Shown: one piece after another, positions 17,785 through 27,052 of the stretch
Position numbering within the stretch: position 1 is the first letter of the stretch
Layout: each line of letters opens with the position of its first letter
NCBI RefSeq assembly: GCF_003226565.1
Contig: NZ_QKOE01000003.1
Location: 278,156 to 342,155 of the forward strand
Reading direction: 5' to 3'
Source of the DNA: Parazoarcus communis SWub3 = DSM 12120
Lineage (GTDB): Bacteria; Pseudomonadota; Gammaproteobacteria; Burkholderiales; Rhodocyclaceae
DNA length: 64,000 nucleotides
Notes under the pieces: model-generated
The model's database searches: none
Seen by the model: the letters and a program-made list of their open reading frames with translations, nothing else
What the model was told of the DNA's origin: nothing
Translations under genes and position numbers: made by a program

Positions 17785-18778
17785 CCAGGTGCTTTCGTAT
17801 CCGATCGAACATGCGGTGCATGCTCACATCGGCCGATTGCAGGAACATGGCCAGCGCGTTGCGCTCAGATGGCAGCCAGTCGTAGTCCTGCGCGTCCGCC
17901 ACCTGCTCGATGTCGTCGAGGGTCAGCACACGGCGGGAGCTTCCGAACACATCCTCCAGCAAGCCCGAGATCTTCGGCGTGTTCGACTCCACCGCGACAA
18001 AGGGCGTGGCAGTAGCCAGTGCCAGGGTGACCGCATGAAAGCGGCCGGTACACAGCAGCGCGTGGCCGCCCAGGAAGGGAACGAAATGGCGTCGATGGCG
18101 GGTATTGCGCCCGGTCAACAACGCATGCAGCCACTTTCCGTGCCGACGCAGATACTCGCGACCTGGCCCATACTCTGCAAGGCGAGGCCGGGCAGCATGG
18201 GTCAGCCGGCAATGATGCCAGCCACGCCGCCGCGCCAGACGACGCAGGCGGTCAGCAAGCGCAGCATTGACCGAATCGGTACACAACACGCCCTGGCGGA
18301 ACTCAACGTGCGGAACCGCTATCCCGAGGGTCAGATCAGGTACCCGCTCGGCGGCAAGACCACTCCCCTCGAGCACCACCATCGAGCGGCTCTCGCGCAG
18401 ATAGATGCCCTGATAGGCCGCCAGTTTGTCGATCACCGCCTGATCGATCGCATGCAGCGAGGTATTGATCAGGAACGACGGAATACCGGCGACCTGTCGT
18501 GCGTGAGCGGCGATTTCGGCCAGATAGTGAGCGCGTGGCCGGCGATCACTGTGATGGATCGAGCCCTCGCCATTGACCACCACCCCATCAACGCTACGCA
18601 GCACCGCATCAACGCCGGACTGCCCGCGCCAGTCAACACCCATCGGCCAGAAGAACACCGGCTCGATCGCCCGCTGCCGCAACTGCGCGATCAGGCGCTC
18701 CATGACGATCTCGCAACCGTAATGGGACGTGCGGCGGGTGTCGTTGAATACCGCAACGCGGCGCAGGGGCAAGCTCAT
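17771..18778 (-). CDS. Polysaccharide pyruvyl transferase family protein
   Basis: Predicted 335-residue GT-B-like protein of the polysaccharide pyruvyl transferase family, which uses PEP to form ketal pyruvate on sugars. Visible features are the N-terminal NDTRRTSHYGCE, the segment VDGVVVNGEGSIHHS, and the C-terminal GRFHAVTLALATATPFVAVESNTPK, the typical conserved end of the fold. It lies between a GT29-like gene (adjacent, TGA then ATG) and a GT9 gene. Some members act as glycosyltransferases or on other acceptors, so pyruvylation is an inference. Confidence 0.72.
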   Translation of the reverse strand: MSLPLRRVAVFNDTRRTSHYGCEIVMERLIAQLRQRAIEPVFFWPMGVDWRGQSGVDAVLRSVDGVVVNGEGSIHHSDRRPRAHYLAEIAAHARQVAGIPSFLINTSLHAIDQAVIDKLAAYQGIYLRESRSMVVLEGSGLAAERVPDLTLGIAVPHVEFRQGVLCTDSVNAALADRLRRLARRRGWHHCRLTHAARPRLAEYGPGREYLRRHGKWLHALLTGRNTRHRRHFVPFLGGHALLCTGRFHAVTLALATATPFVAVESNTPKISGLLEDVFGSSRRVLTLDDIEQVADAQDYDWLPSERNALAMFLQSADVSMHRMFDRIRKHLDECA

Positions 18779-19384
18779 TCAGCGTTCTTCGGCAAGGTTG
18801 CGCAGACCGCCTGCGGCGATCATGCGTGCTACGACCGCCTGCTCGCGCGCGCCATCATGCGCAGTCGAGGACAGGCGCCTGGGTTTAAGCAGTCCCAACA
18901 GGCGGCGGTGATAGAAGGTGCCGCTGGCAAAGAAGTCAAAACCGGCAAACGCCAGATCCGCACAACGACAATGGCGATACAGGAAGCTGAGTGTGATCAG
19001 CCCGGTGGACGGACGTGCCGGCGCGCAGGCCCGGCTCAGCTCGTCCCAGATCGACACCGGATGCAACAGCAGGCGATCGCCCAAGGCGGTCAGATCCGGC
19101 ATCTGCTCGCGCTTGGGCGTCGCCCACACCACCCACTCAGGGGCAAAAGCGGTTTCGATCTGCCGTGCATCCAGCTTATCCGTCGAGGTGAACAGCACCG
19201 TGCACCGCTGCCCCTGGTGCAGGGGGTCGCGCACACGTCCCAGATTCATCCGCACCACCACATCGAAGGCGTCGATACGTGCCCCCAAGCGCTGCCGGAG
19301 CAAAGCATCGCTGTTGCCCACCACCACCACCTTGCACCCTGCGACCCGCGCCTGCAGCGCGGACATATCCTCACGCCCCACCAT
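18779..19384 (-). CDS. GT29-like (sialyltransferase-fold) protein
   Basis: Predicted 201-residue protein. VVVGNSDALLRQRLGARI followed by DAFDVVVRMN resembles the sialylmotif-L start of family GT29. RPSTGLITLSFLYRHC followed by a GFDFF segment resembles sialylmotif S, and FYHR the last conserved His motif. Eukaryotic GT29 enzymes use CMP-sialic acid. No sialic or nonulosonic acid synthesis genes are in this window, so the donor could instead be CMP-Kdo; this is inference. The ATG at 19382-19384 has an AGGAGG ribosome site, with a 14-base overlap with waaL. It is shorter than typical GT29 enzymes (about 300). Confidence 0.65.
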   Translation of the reverse strand: MVGREDMSALQARVAGCKVVVVGNSDALLRQRLGARIDAFDVVVRMNLGRVRDPLHQGQRCTVLFTSTDKLDARQIETAFAPEWVVWATPKREQMPDLTALGDRLLLHPVSIWDELSRACAPARPSTGLITLSFLYRHCRCADLAFAGFDFFASGTFYHRRLLGLLKPRRLSSTAHDGAREQAVVARMIAAGGLRNLAEER

Positions 19385-20687
19385 CGACCGCCTCCTGGGC
19401 CGTCCTGCGCGCGCGCTGGCGCCACCGCATGCCCCCCGCGGGCACCGCAAGGCTCAGCACCAGGACATGGGTACCGACAATGGCAGGAAAGAACACATTG
19501 GTCAGCGCAAACAGCAGGGCGCCCACCGTCGCCATCAAGCCACACAGCGCGAAGTAACGCATCTGCGGATCATCTGCCGCCTGCCTCACTCCCCGAGCGA
19601 AATGCGCTCCCAGCCCCCACAGCAACAGCCCGAGGGCAATCAGCCCCAGCAGCCCACCGCGCGCCAGCATGTCCAGCGGGGCCGAGTGCAGATGGGTGAA
19701 TTCGGTGACCGCGGGATTGATCCAGCCGGCCTCCACCCCCGCCTGGAGATAGGTCGGCAGCCCAGCCAGACCGATCCCCAACACCGGCTGACTGGCAAAG
19801 GCCTCCAGCGCGACCCGGTACAGATGCAGACGGACCCCGGTCGAGCTCAAGACCATCCCCGCCTGATCCTCCAACCCGAGCCCGAGCAGCGCAAGCACAC
19901 CATCGATCTCTTCGCGCGAACGCGGATGCAAGCCCACCACCACCAGCGCGACCAGGGAACAAAGGCCCGCCACGCGAAAGATCTCCCGGGCGGGCAAGCC
20001 TCCAGCCCATGCCAGCAGGCCAAGCAACACCGGTGCAGCCAACCAGACGCCCCGGGTGCCAGACAGTACGGCCGCCGTCAAACCGGCAAGGATGGCAACG
20101 AGGGTTCCGACCGCCATCGCCGCGGTGCGTGCCCCTGGCAGACAAACCCAGCCAGCTGCGGCGAAACTTGCAAGCAGCAAAGCGAAACTGCCAAACGGAA
20201 TGGCGTTCATCACCCCATCGGCGCGTCCAATGCCAAGTATCCAGACCTGATGAGCAGCCAGCGCGGCCGCTGTCACCGCACCGCACACCACCCCTAGCAC
20301 CAGCCAGACACTCGATAGTCCCCAGCGGCTGATCAGATACACCACCGGTATCGCAAGCAACATGCGTAGTGGCTTGTCGAGCTGAGTGCTGTCCCAGCCG
20401 GTCACCATCAGGTTGAACAGGTAGTAGACCGGCAGGACCGCAAAGGACAACATCAACACGGCTTCGTCCCTGTCCAGATCCCGGCACCGCAAGAACAGTC
20501 CGAAGCCAATCAAGGCCATCACCGCCAGCAAGGTACCGGGCCCCACCCAGCCGCGCTGGGTCAGCAAGCCTGCATAGGCGACAAACACCAGCACACCACA
20601 GCACCACGCCTGCATGCGGGCTTGCCCCACCGCGCCAGCATCCGGCAATGCCATCGCCGGACGGCGCAACACATGCATGATCCTCAT
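19371..20687 (-). CDS. waaL: O-antigen ligase family protein (WaaL-like)
   Basis: Predicted 438-residue inner-membrane protein with about eleven or twelve hydrophobic segments. The Wzy_C/ligase signatures are SGTRGVWLAAPVLLG in one helix and a large periplasmic loop ending in THLHSAPLDMLARGG, where the His is the catalytic residue of WaaL. It would join O-antigen or an oligosaccharide from undecaprenyl-PP to the lipid A core. The start overlaps the upstream stop (ATGA). A Wzy polymerase has the same fold, but neighbouring msbA and heptosyltransferase favour ligase. Confidence 0.8.
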   Translation of the reverse strand: MRIMHVLRRPAMALPDAGAVGQARMQAWCCGVLVFVAYAGLLTQRGWVGPGTLLAVMALIGFGLFLRCRDLDRDEAVLMLSFAVLPVYYLFNLMVTGWDSTQLDKPLRMLLAIPVVYLISRWGLSSVWLVLGVVCGAVTAAALAAHQVWILGIGRADGVMNAIPFGSFALLLASFAAAGWVCLPGARTAAMAVGTLVAILAGLTAAVLSGTRGVWLAAPVLLGLLAWAGGLPAREIFRVAGLCSLVALVVVGLHPRSREEIDGVLALLGLGLEDQAGMVLSSTGVRLHLYRVALEAFASQPVLGIGLAGLPTYLQAGVEAGWINPAVTEFTHLHSAPLDMLARGGLLGLIALGLLLWGLGAHFARGVRQAADDPQMRYFALCGLMATVGALLFALTNVFFPAIVGTHVLVLSLAVPAGGMRWRQRARRTAQEAVDGGA

Positions 20688-21709
20688 GGATGCAGCACCA
20701 CGCCGGCGTCGCGGAAAGTCTGCTCGAAGCCCTGCCGCTCGGCCTCGGACTTGAAGCGGATCCGCGACCAGCCAAAGGCCTCCACCCGCGTGTCGGGCGA
20801 ACAGATCTGACGGGCCAGCAACAAGGCGGACGAGCGCACACCGACGATCAAGGCATAGGCCTCGGTCGCCAGATGACTTTCAAGCGCCTGGGCCGGCGCA
20901 ATCTGCCGATAGTCGGCATGGGCCAGCTCCTGCAGGCGATCCTTGGGGTGCGGCTTGTAGTCGATGTGCTCAAAACCGGCCGCAACAAGGGCAGCATGCA
21001 CCTCCATCGTCACCGCCTGCACGTCGGCCGCACTCATCAGCGCGAAACCACTGAGCGGCTGGCCGATCACCAGCGCACGGCGAGGTGCCGCTGCTGCAGG
21101 TGCGGAAGCCCGGGCCAATCCGGGCAACACCTGCACCTTGTGTGCCGGATACGCATACGGCAGTCCCGACAGTACATAGATGCGGTCGCAGAAATCGGCA
21201 TCCGAGCCGATGCGGTCGCCGCCGAAACACCAGTAATCCAGCTCTGGCGCCACCAGCCGACGCAATTTGCGCGGATACTGCAGCACACGCCGCAGCCGCG
21301 ACAACGGGTAACGTCGGGTGCTGATCAGGCCATCGGGCAGGATGCGCGCCCTCATCGTGTGCGCCCCCACGCGAGGTGGCAACGCACGCAGGAAGTAGTT
21401 GATTGCTTCGGTGTCATACACCGCGCTATGCAGATGCAAGCGTTCGCATGGGCCCACCAACGCGGCTACCGCATCAATGTTCGCACGCAGCCGGCGCAAT
21501 CGCCCCCAGACCCCGGGCAGTGGCTCCCAGCGCGGCCACGGCATATAGGCTGCGATATCCCAGTCCTGGGTCTGCACCAAGGCGCCGACGCTGCGCTTGT
21601 ACCAGACCAGCACCTGGCGGCTGCCACGCTCGAATTCGGCCGCAACCGCCCGCGCGGCAAGGTATTGAAGCGGCGAGGCGACGAAGTACACTGCCACCGT
21701 CCGACTCAT
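20684..21709 (-). CDS. Polysialyltransferase-like glycosyltransferase
   Basis: Predicted 341-residue protein. VYFVASPLQYLAARAVAAEF at the N-terminus, the central YKPHPKDRL, and the C-terminal EAYALIVGVRSSALLLA match the bacterial alpha-2,8-polysialyltransferase/GT52-like fold, where HP and the SS motif contact the CMP-sugar. It sits between msbA and waaL with ATGA overlaps on both sides. With the GT29-like gene two positions downstream, it suggests transfer of a CMP-activated nine- or eight-carbon acid. The donor is unproven. Confidence 0.65.
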   Translation of the reverse strand: MSRTVAVYFVASPLQYLAARAVAAEFERGSRQVLVWYKRSVGALVQTQDWDIAAYMPWPRWEPLPGVWGRLRRLRANIDAVAALVGPCERLHLHSAVYDTEAINYFLRALPPRVGAHTMRARILPDGLISTRRYPLSRLRRVLQYPRKLRRLVAPELDYWCFGGDRIGSDADFCDRIYVLSGLPYAYPAHKVQVLPGLARASAPAAAAPRRALVIGQPLSGFALMSAADVQAVTMEVHAALVAAGFEHIDYKPHPKDRLQELAHADYRQIAPAQALESHLATEAYALIVGVRSSALLLARQICSPDTRVEAFGWSRIRFKSEAERQGFEQTFRDAGVVLHP

Positions 21710-23508
21710 GCCGCCCCCTCGACAACCATCTGCGGCCGAACGCCCTCACTACCCTCTTCCGCGCAAACCGAGGGCGCCGCCAACAACGCCGCATACGGCC
21801 CTGGCACCCCCGCCAGTACCGCATGCCGACCACTCTGCACGACGCGTCCGGCCGCCATCACCACGATGCGATCAGCATCGCGAATACTGGTCAGGCGATG
21901 CGCCACCATCACCACCGTACGGTTGCGACACAAGGTCCGCAACGCGGAACCAATCGCCTGCTCCGACACCGCATCGAGGGCCGAGGTCGCCTCGTCGAGC
22001 AGCAGGATGGGCGCGTCCTTCAGAAAGGCCCGGGCAATCGCTATGCGCTGGCGCTGCCCGCCCGAAAGCAGGCTGCCATCCGGTCCAATCACGGTTTCCA
22101 ACCCGTGCGGCAACGTCAGGATGAAGTCCCAGGCCTGCGCGGCGCGCGCGGCACGCTCGATGTCTTCGAGGCTTGCCTCCGGACGACCCAAGGCGATGTT
22201 CGCTGCCACCGTATCGTCGAACAGCACCACCGGCTGCCCGACCCACGCGACCTGGCTGCGCAGCCAGTCGAGCGGCACGCTGTCCAGCGGCGCACCATCG
22301 AGCAGGATGCGTCCACCCTGTACCGTCTGGAAGCCCGCGATCAGACTGAGCAGGGTACTCTTTCCACTGCCCGAAGCGCCAAGCACCGCCACGGTCTCGC
22401 CCGCTTCGACATGCAGATCCACCTGCCGTAGCGCGGCCTCCTGCTGCCCCGGATAGGCGAACTCGACGCGCTCGAACACCAGCTCGCCACGCGCTCGCTG
22501 CTGGCGGAACGCAGAACCCTCCGGCACGCCCGTCGCCGCCGGCTCCAGTTGCATGTCCAGTAGCTCGAAAACACTCTGCGCACCCGCCAACCCGCGCTGG
22601 ATCACCGCATTGACGTTGCTCAGCCGCCGAATCGGCTCGAACAACATCGCCATTGCTGCCACGAAGGCGACAAACTCGCCCGGCGTCAGCCGATTGTCTG
22701 CCGACAGCAGGGTCGCCACCCAGATCACCCCGCACACTGCCGTCGCTGCGACCACCTGAACCAGCGGCGCATTGGCGGCCGACACCCGCACCGTGCGCAT
22801 GGTCTGACGACGCTGTCGCTCGGCAAGCGCCCCCAGCCCTGCCTCTGCAGCATCTTGCGCAGCATAGAGCTTGATCTCGCGCAGCCCGTTGAGCACCGAG
22901 CCGAGCAAGCCGGTAAAGCGCGCCGTGGTCTCCTGCAGCGCACGATGGGTACCACGCAGCTTGCGTCCGGCCACTCGCAACAACCAGGCAACCACCGGCG
23001 CCACCGTCATCATCAGCAAGGCCAGCTCCCAGGCCACATAGAACAGATAAGCCAGCAGACCCAGCACCATCAGACTATCGCGCACCAGTACAACCCACGC
23101 GGTGGACAAGGCCGCGCCCACCTGCGGCACGTCGTACAACACCCGTGACAGCATCCGCCCACCCGGCGCAGCCTGATGCGCAGCCAGCGGTAGATGTAAC
23201 TGATGGTGGATGAGCCGGCAGCGCAAGTCGGTGACGGCCTTGTGCGCAATCCACTGACTCGAGACCGTCGACAGATAGTCGGCGATTCCCTTGAACACAA
23301 AGGCTGTCAGCAACAACAACGGTACTTGCCACTGTGCCGTACGGTCGCCGGCAATCATGCTCTCGTCCACCAAGGGCTTGAGCAGGGCGGGCAAAGCCGG
23401 CTCGAGCGCAGCCGCCGCCAGCATGGCCAGCACCGACAGGCCGACCATGGCACGGTACGGCCTCAGCGTCGCCAGCAAGCGCAAATAGAGCGTGAGAGAC
23501 GCCTTCAT
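21706..23508 (-). CDS. msbA: Lipid A/LPS-core ABC flippase MsbA-like
   Basis: Predicted 600-residue half-transporter. Six membrane helices occupy residues 15-310; the ATPase domain follows with Walker A LGASGSGKST, signature LSGGQRQRIAIARAF, Walker B ILLLDEATSALD and the H-loop VMVAHRLTS. This is MsbA architecture, flipping core-lipid A across the inner membrane. It is in the middle of the LPS operon and overlaps both neighbours by four bases. Export of another lipid-linked glycan is possible but less likely. Confidence 0.87.
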   Translation of the reverse strand: MKASLTLYLRLLATLRPYRAMVGLSVLAMLAAAALEPALPALLKPLVDESMIAGDRTAQWQVPLLLLTAFVFKGIADYLSTVSSQWIAHKAVTDLRCRLIHHQLHLPLAAHQAAPGGRMLSRVLYDVPQVGAALSTAWVVLVRDSLMVLGLLAYLFYVAWELALLMMTVAPVVAWLLRVAGRKLRGTHRALQETTARFTGLLGSVLNGLREIKLYAAQDAAEAGLGALAERQRRQTMRTVRVSAANAPLVQVVAATAVCGVIWVATLLSADNRLTPGEFVAFVAAMAMLFEPIRRLSNVNAVIQRGLAGAQSVFELLDMQLEPAATGVPEGSAFRQQRARGELVFERVEFAYPGQQEAALRQVDLHVEAGETVAVLGASGSGKSTLLSLIAGFQTVQGGRILLDGAPLDSVPLDWLRSQVAWVGQPVVLFDDTVAANIALGRPEASLEDIERAARAAQAWDFILTLPHGLETVIGPDGSLLSGGQRQRIAIARAFLKDAPILLLDEATSALDAVSEQAIGSALRTLCRNRTVVMVAHRLTSIRDADRIVVMAAGRVVQSGRHAVLAGVPGPYAALLAAPSVCAEEGSEGVRPQMVVEGAA

Positions 23509-24170
23509 TCGCGCGCCAGGATGCGGTCGATCAGCATGTTATGCCAGCGCCCGGCACGAAACTCGGCCTTCAGCGCGTCCTCGTCGTAAACGGTGCGGAC
23601 CCAGTCCAGGAAAGCAATCGGGGTACGTGCATTGGCCGTCAGGTAGCTGTCGAAGAAACAATCCAGCACCCCGGTACGGGCATGGCGTGAGTGTCCGTAC
23701 CGCCAGTCCAGTTCGCGTCTCGCCTCGGCAACCGGATGCCCCAGACGCAGCACCCGGTACAACACTGCGGCCAGGCCCGCACGATCCGCACCCGACTTGC
23801 AATGCAGCAAAGCCGGATAAGCGATGCTTGAGAACAGTGCATCCATGCGCAGGATCTCCTCCACCGACGGCGGCGTACGCGAGTACAGCTTCACGCTGTG
23901 CAAGGTGACGCCCAGGCGTGCGCAGGCCTCCTCTTCGAAGAAGTAGGAGCCATAGTCATGTACCCCGCGCAGGTTGATGATGCTGCGTACGCCATGGCGG
24001 CGGTGGTAGCGCTCGATCTGCGCCGGGCTCGGCTGACTGCTGCGATACATGCCGCCGCCCAGGTCATGAAAGTTGCTGTACAACGCACGCACGCACCCGT
24101 GATCCACCAGATGCATGTCCAGCCAGGCGCGCAGACGACGCCCCGGGGTCGCAAGTGCATCACTCACCAT
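23505..24170 (-). CDS. Dual-specificity/tyrosine-phosphatase-like protein
   Basis: Predicted 221-residue Cys-based phosphatase. The P-loop HCKSGADR puts the nucleophile at Cys124 and the phosphate-binding Arg at 130; NLRG and a preceding general-acid region fit the DSP fold. It starts at an ATG (or a GTG one codon later) inside the end of the GT39 gene and shares ATGA with msbA. The location between a lipid-sugar transferase and MsbA suggests a phosphatase acting on lipid A, a lipid carrier or an enzyme of the pathway, rather than general signalling. The target is inferred. Confidence 0.8.
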   Translation of the reverse strand: MVSDALATPGRRLRAWLDMHLVDHGCVRALYSNFHDLGGGMYRSSQPSPAQIERYHRRHGVRSIINLRGVHDYGSYFFEEEACARLGVTLHSVKLYSRTPPSVEEILRMDALFSSIAYPALLHCKSGADRAGLAAVLYRVLRLGHPVAEARRELDWRYGHSRHARTGVLDCFFDSYLTANARTPIAFLDWVRTVYDEDALKAEFRAGRWHNMLIDRILARE

Positions 24171-25710
24171 CTGCCGGATACCCCAGGAAGCCGTCGAGCC
24201 GCCATGCGTGGAGACGGCGGTGGAAGTTGCGGTGCACCGCAACCGAGATCTCGCCCAGGTCAGTCACCTGGGCAAAGCGGTCCAGCACGCGTTCAGGGTC
24301 GTGCCGTTGCGACAGATACAACACCGCACCGCTGATATGCCCCCCATAGGGCACCGTCAGACCGTAGTGATCAACGACATGTCCGTCGGCCTGCCAGCGC
24401 GCATGACGTTCGGGACGCAGCGCATAAACCAGTTGCGCCAGAACCTCGCGATCGTCACTCAGCAGCGTCAGGCCGGGATACGCAGTCAGTTTCGGCGCCA
24501 CGGCCTCCGCCAGGGCCGACCAGCCGCGTGCACGCTTGTAGGGGTCATTGCCGGCGTGCAACTCGACACCAAGGGACTGCACCAGTATTGGCCAACTGTA
24601 GAGCAGCGTGGCGATCGCCACATTGCAGCCCACCGCCCACACCAGCACCCGCCGACGCTGCAGACCCAGCAGGACCGCCACGGCCAGTACGCTCAGCCCC
24701 AGCACCGCCGGTGCAGCCCAGTTGCCGTTCGCCCGTCCAGTCAACGCCTGCAGCGCCACCAGGATCAGCAAGGGCAGGGAGAAGCACAGCAGGAAGGCGT
24801 GCCGGGGGTCCGCCAGGTGGCGACGCACGCTGAACAACACCATCAGCACCGACACTGCCAGTACCGGTCCCAAGGCCGCCAACTGAGCAAGCAGGAACTC
24901 CCATAGCTCGTCCGGCGCCCACCCACGTGCCGACATCCGGGTGATCTCGGCGGTATGGACCAGGGTCGGGAAGCCATGCTGAGCGTTCCACCACAGATTG
25001 GGCGCCAGCACGGCCAAGGCGACACCCAGCGCCAGCCACGGCCCGCTACGACGCAGACGATCCAGGCCACCTTCCATGGAGAGCAGCCACAACACCCCGC
25101 AGCCCCAAAAGGCCGCCATCGTGTACTTGGCCATCAGCCCCAGGCCGATGACGCCCCCAAGTATTGCCCATTGTGGCCAGCCCCCCCCTTCGCGCAAACG
25201 CCACGCCAGCAACATTGCAAGCGCCCACAGCAGCAGCAAGGGCGCGTCGGTGCTGACGAACAATCCCAGACCCGATACCAACGGCAAGGTGATGAAGGCC
25301 AGCGCAGCCCACCAGCCGACCCTGCTGTCGAACAGCTCGGCCCCCAATTGACGCAACACCAGCGCCGTCACTGGATAAAGCAACAAGGCAGGCAACTTGA
25401 GTGCGAGCAAGCCATCGCCAAACGCGGCCTGTGACGCGGCGATCAGCACCGGCAACAAGGGTGGCTTGGAGTAGTAACCCCAGTCCAGCGCCTGCGCCCA
25501 ACCCCAGTAATAAGCCTCGTCCACATAGGGATCGAGGCCCAGATGCACTACGGTCGCCGCCCGCAGCAGTGTCAGCACACCCAGCAGCACGACAAGGCTG
25601 CTGACACCGTAGGCATCGCGCGGCACGGCAGGAGATCGAGTCGGACACGTAGACAGCACGGACACCTGCAACGCAGCATCACCAACCAGCCAGCATGTGC
25701 CGCCGGCCAC
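24160..25710 (-). CDS. GT39/ArnT-like lipid-linked glycosyltransferase
   Basis: Predicted integral membrane protein of up to 516 residues with about eleven helices. DPYVDEAYYWGWAQALDWGY near the N-terminus is the acidic first-loop motif of the PMT/ArnT superfamily (GT39/GT83), which uses polyprenyl-phosphate sugars; FFxSTDAPL-like (FVSTDAPLLLLWALA) and KPPLLP are also typical. It is the first gene of the eleven-gene operon. It likely decorates lipid A or the core on the periplasmic side. The first 20-35 codons lack family features and the true start may be a GTG or a later codon. Confidence 0.82.
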   Translation of the reverse strand: MAGGTCWLVGDAALQVSVLSTCPTRSPAVPRDAYGVSSLVVLLGVLTLLRAATVVHLGLDPYVDEAYYWGWAQALDWGYYSKPPLLPVLIAASQAAFGDGLLALKLPALLLYPVTALVLRQLGAELFDSRVGWWAALAFITLPLVSGLGLFVSTDAPLLLLWALAMLLAWRLREGGGWPQWAILGGVIGLGLMAKYTMAAFWGCGVLWLLSMEGGLDRLRRSGPWLALGVALAVLAPNLWWNAQHGFPTLVHTAEITRMSARGWAPDELWEFLLAQLAALGPVLAVSVLMVLFSVRRHLADPRHAFLLCFSLPLLILVALQALTGRANGNWAAPAVLGLSVLAVAVLLGLQRRRVLVWAVGCNVAIATLLYSWPILVQSLGVELHAGNDPYKRARGWSALAEAVAPKLTAYPGLTLLSDDREVLAQLVYALRPERHARWQADGHVVDHYGLTVPYGGHISGAVLYLSQRHDPERVLDRFAQVTDLGEISVAVHRNFHRRLHAWRLDGFLGYPADGE

Positions 25711-25814
25711 CCGGACGCCCAGGCTGGGACGACCGCAATGGCGTTATAGCGACGCTGTGTTGCCCGGGTGTGTCAGCCCGGTGGCACGCCGATGATCAAC
25801 GACGCCCCCGCCCC

Positions 25815-25912
25815 TCGGACTCCGCGCCCTGAGCGGAGTCCTGCCGCGCCCTGAGCGGAGTCGAAGGGCCTGGGAGTCGAAGGGCCTGTCCTGAGCGGAG
25901 TCGAAGGGCTGT
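25815..25912. repeat. Clustered CTGAGCGGAGTCGAAGG-type repeats
   Basis: Three copies of CCTGAGCGGAGTC and one partial copy (GGAGTCGAAGGGCC) are packed into about 100 bp. Copies two and four extend to CGAAGGGC. The unit is an imperfect inverted repeat (CTTCGACTCC...GAGCGGAGTCGAAG type), so it resembles the small interspersed extragenic palindromes common in high-GC proteobacteria. It lies in the gap between the GT39 gene and murB, which otherwise shows nothing coding. Confidence 0.7.
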
Positions 25913-26005
25913 TCAGGTCCGGATCAAACAGGGACACGGTATTCAGGGACCGCGTGAGTGGATTGAGCGCAAGAACTTGGCACAGGCGGCGGATGCTCAG
26001 TCGGC

Positions 26006-27052
26006 TCAGTCCGGCGTGCCGATGAACACCGGCTCGGGCTCGAGCACCACGCCGAAGCGCGCCCGGACATCGTCGCAGATCCGCCCGGCCATGCGGCAGA
26101 CGTCCTCACCACGCGCGCCGCCACGGTTGACCAGCACCAGGGCCTGGCGCTCGTAGCAGCCCACCGCGCCAAGGTCGCGGCCTTTCCAGCCCGCGTGTTC
26201 GATCAACCAGCCCGCCGCCAGTTTGACCCGGCCATCCGCCTGCGGATATTGCGGCAAGGCCGGATGGGCCGCCCGCAACTGCCCGGCAAGCCCCGCATCG
26301 ACCAGCGGATTCTTGAAGAAACTGCCAGCATTGCCAATCTCGGCTGGGTCGGGCAGCTTGCGCCGACGGATCGCAATCACCGCATCCGACACCTGCAGGG
26401 CGGTCGGCGATTCGATGCCGCGGGCAGCCAGTTCAGCGCCAACTTCGCCATAGCGCACATCCGGCGCCCAGGCGCGCGGCAGCAGAAAGCGCACCCGCGT
26501 GACCAGCCAGCGTCCCGCCTCGTGCTTGAACACGCTGTCACGATAGCCGAAGCGGCAATCCTCCGCCGAAAACACCCGCCGCTCACCGGTTTCGAGGTCA
26601 ACCGCATCCAGACCGGCAAAACGATCGGCCATCTCCACGCCATAGGCACCGATATTCTGGATCGGCGCGGCGCCGACCGTACCGGGAATCAACGACAGGT
26701 TCTCCAGACCTGGCCAGCCCTGTGCCACAGTCCATCGCACAAAGTCGTGCCAAGCCTCGCCGGCGCCGGCCTCCACCAGCCAGCCAGCCTCACCTTCCGT
26801 CACCAGGCGACGCCCATCGATCTCGACCTTCAGTACGATGCCGTCGAAATCGCCTGCCAACACCAGATTGCTGCCCCCTCCGAGCACAAAATGCGGCCGT
26901 CCTTTGAGATGCCCCACCGCGATCAGGCGGAGCAGTTCATCCTCGCTACGGATGCGCAACAGGATCGACGCACGCGCCGGCAGGCGAAAGGTGTTCAGCG
27001 CCGACAGGTCGGCATCAGGAACGCATTCGGGCAACGCTTCGGCAGAACTCAT
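26006..27052 (-). CDS. murB: UDP-N-acetylenolpyruvoylglucosamine reductase
   Basis: Predicted 348-residue FAD enzyme of peptidoglycan precursor synthesis, reducing UDP-GlcNAc-enolpyruvate to UDP-MurNAc. FAD-binding motifs [12 protein letters not shown] and [21 protein letters not shown] are clear, as are the catalytic GYRDSVFK and the NAGSFFKNP segment. It is type I MurB, with the long C-terminal region ending in EPVFIG. The ATG at 27050-27052 overlaps the stop of the PACE gene. No other mur genes are nearby, so it is outside the usual division cluster. Confidence 0.95.
   Translation of the reverse strand: MSSAEALPECVPDADLSALNTFRLPARASILLRIRSEDELLRLIAVGHLKGRPHFVLGGGSNLVLAGDFDGIVLKVEIDGRRLVTEGEAGWLVEAGAGEAWHDFVRWTVAQGWPGLENLSLIPGTVGAAPIQNIGAYGVEMADRFAGLDAVDLETGERRVFSAEDCRFGYRDSVFKHEAGRWLVTRVRFLLPRAWAPDVRYGEVGAELAARGIESPTALQVSDAVIAIRRRKLPDPAEIGNAGSFFKNPLVDAGLAGQLRAAHPALPQYPQADGRVKLAAGWLIEHAGWKGRDLGAVGCYERQALVLVNRGGARGEDVCRMAGRICDDVRARFGVVLEPEPVFIGTPD

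Noticed and set aside
17729..19699. A 656-codon plus-strand open frame across the LPS operon
   Set aside because: Antisense to four overlapping real genes; Gln/Arg/His-rich composition typical of shadow frames.
25815..25912. CRISPR-like repeat cluster
   Set aside because: Copies are unevenly spaced, with spacers of a few bases and partial units; no cas genes nearby.
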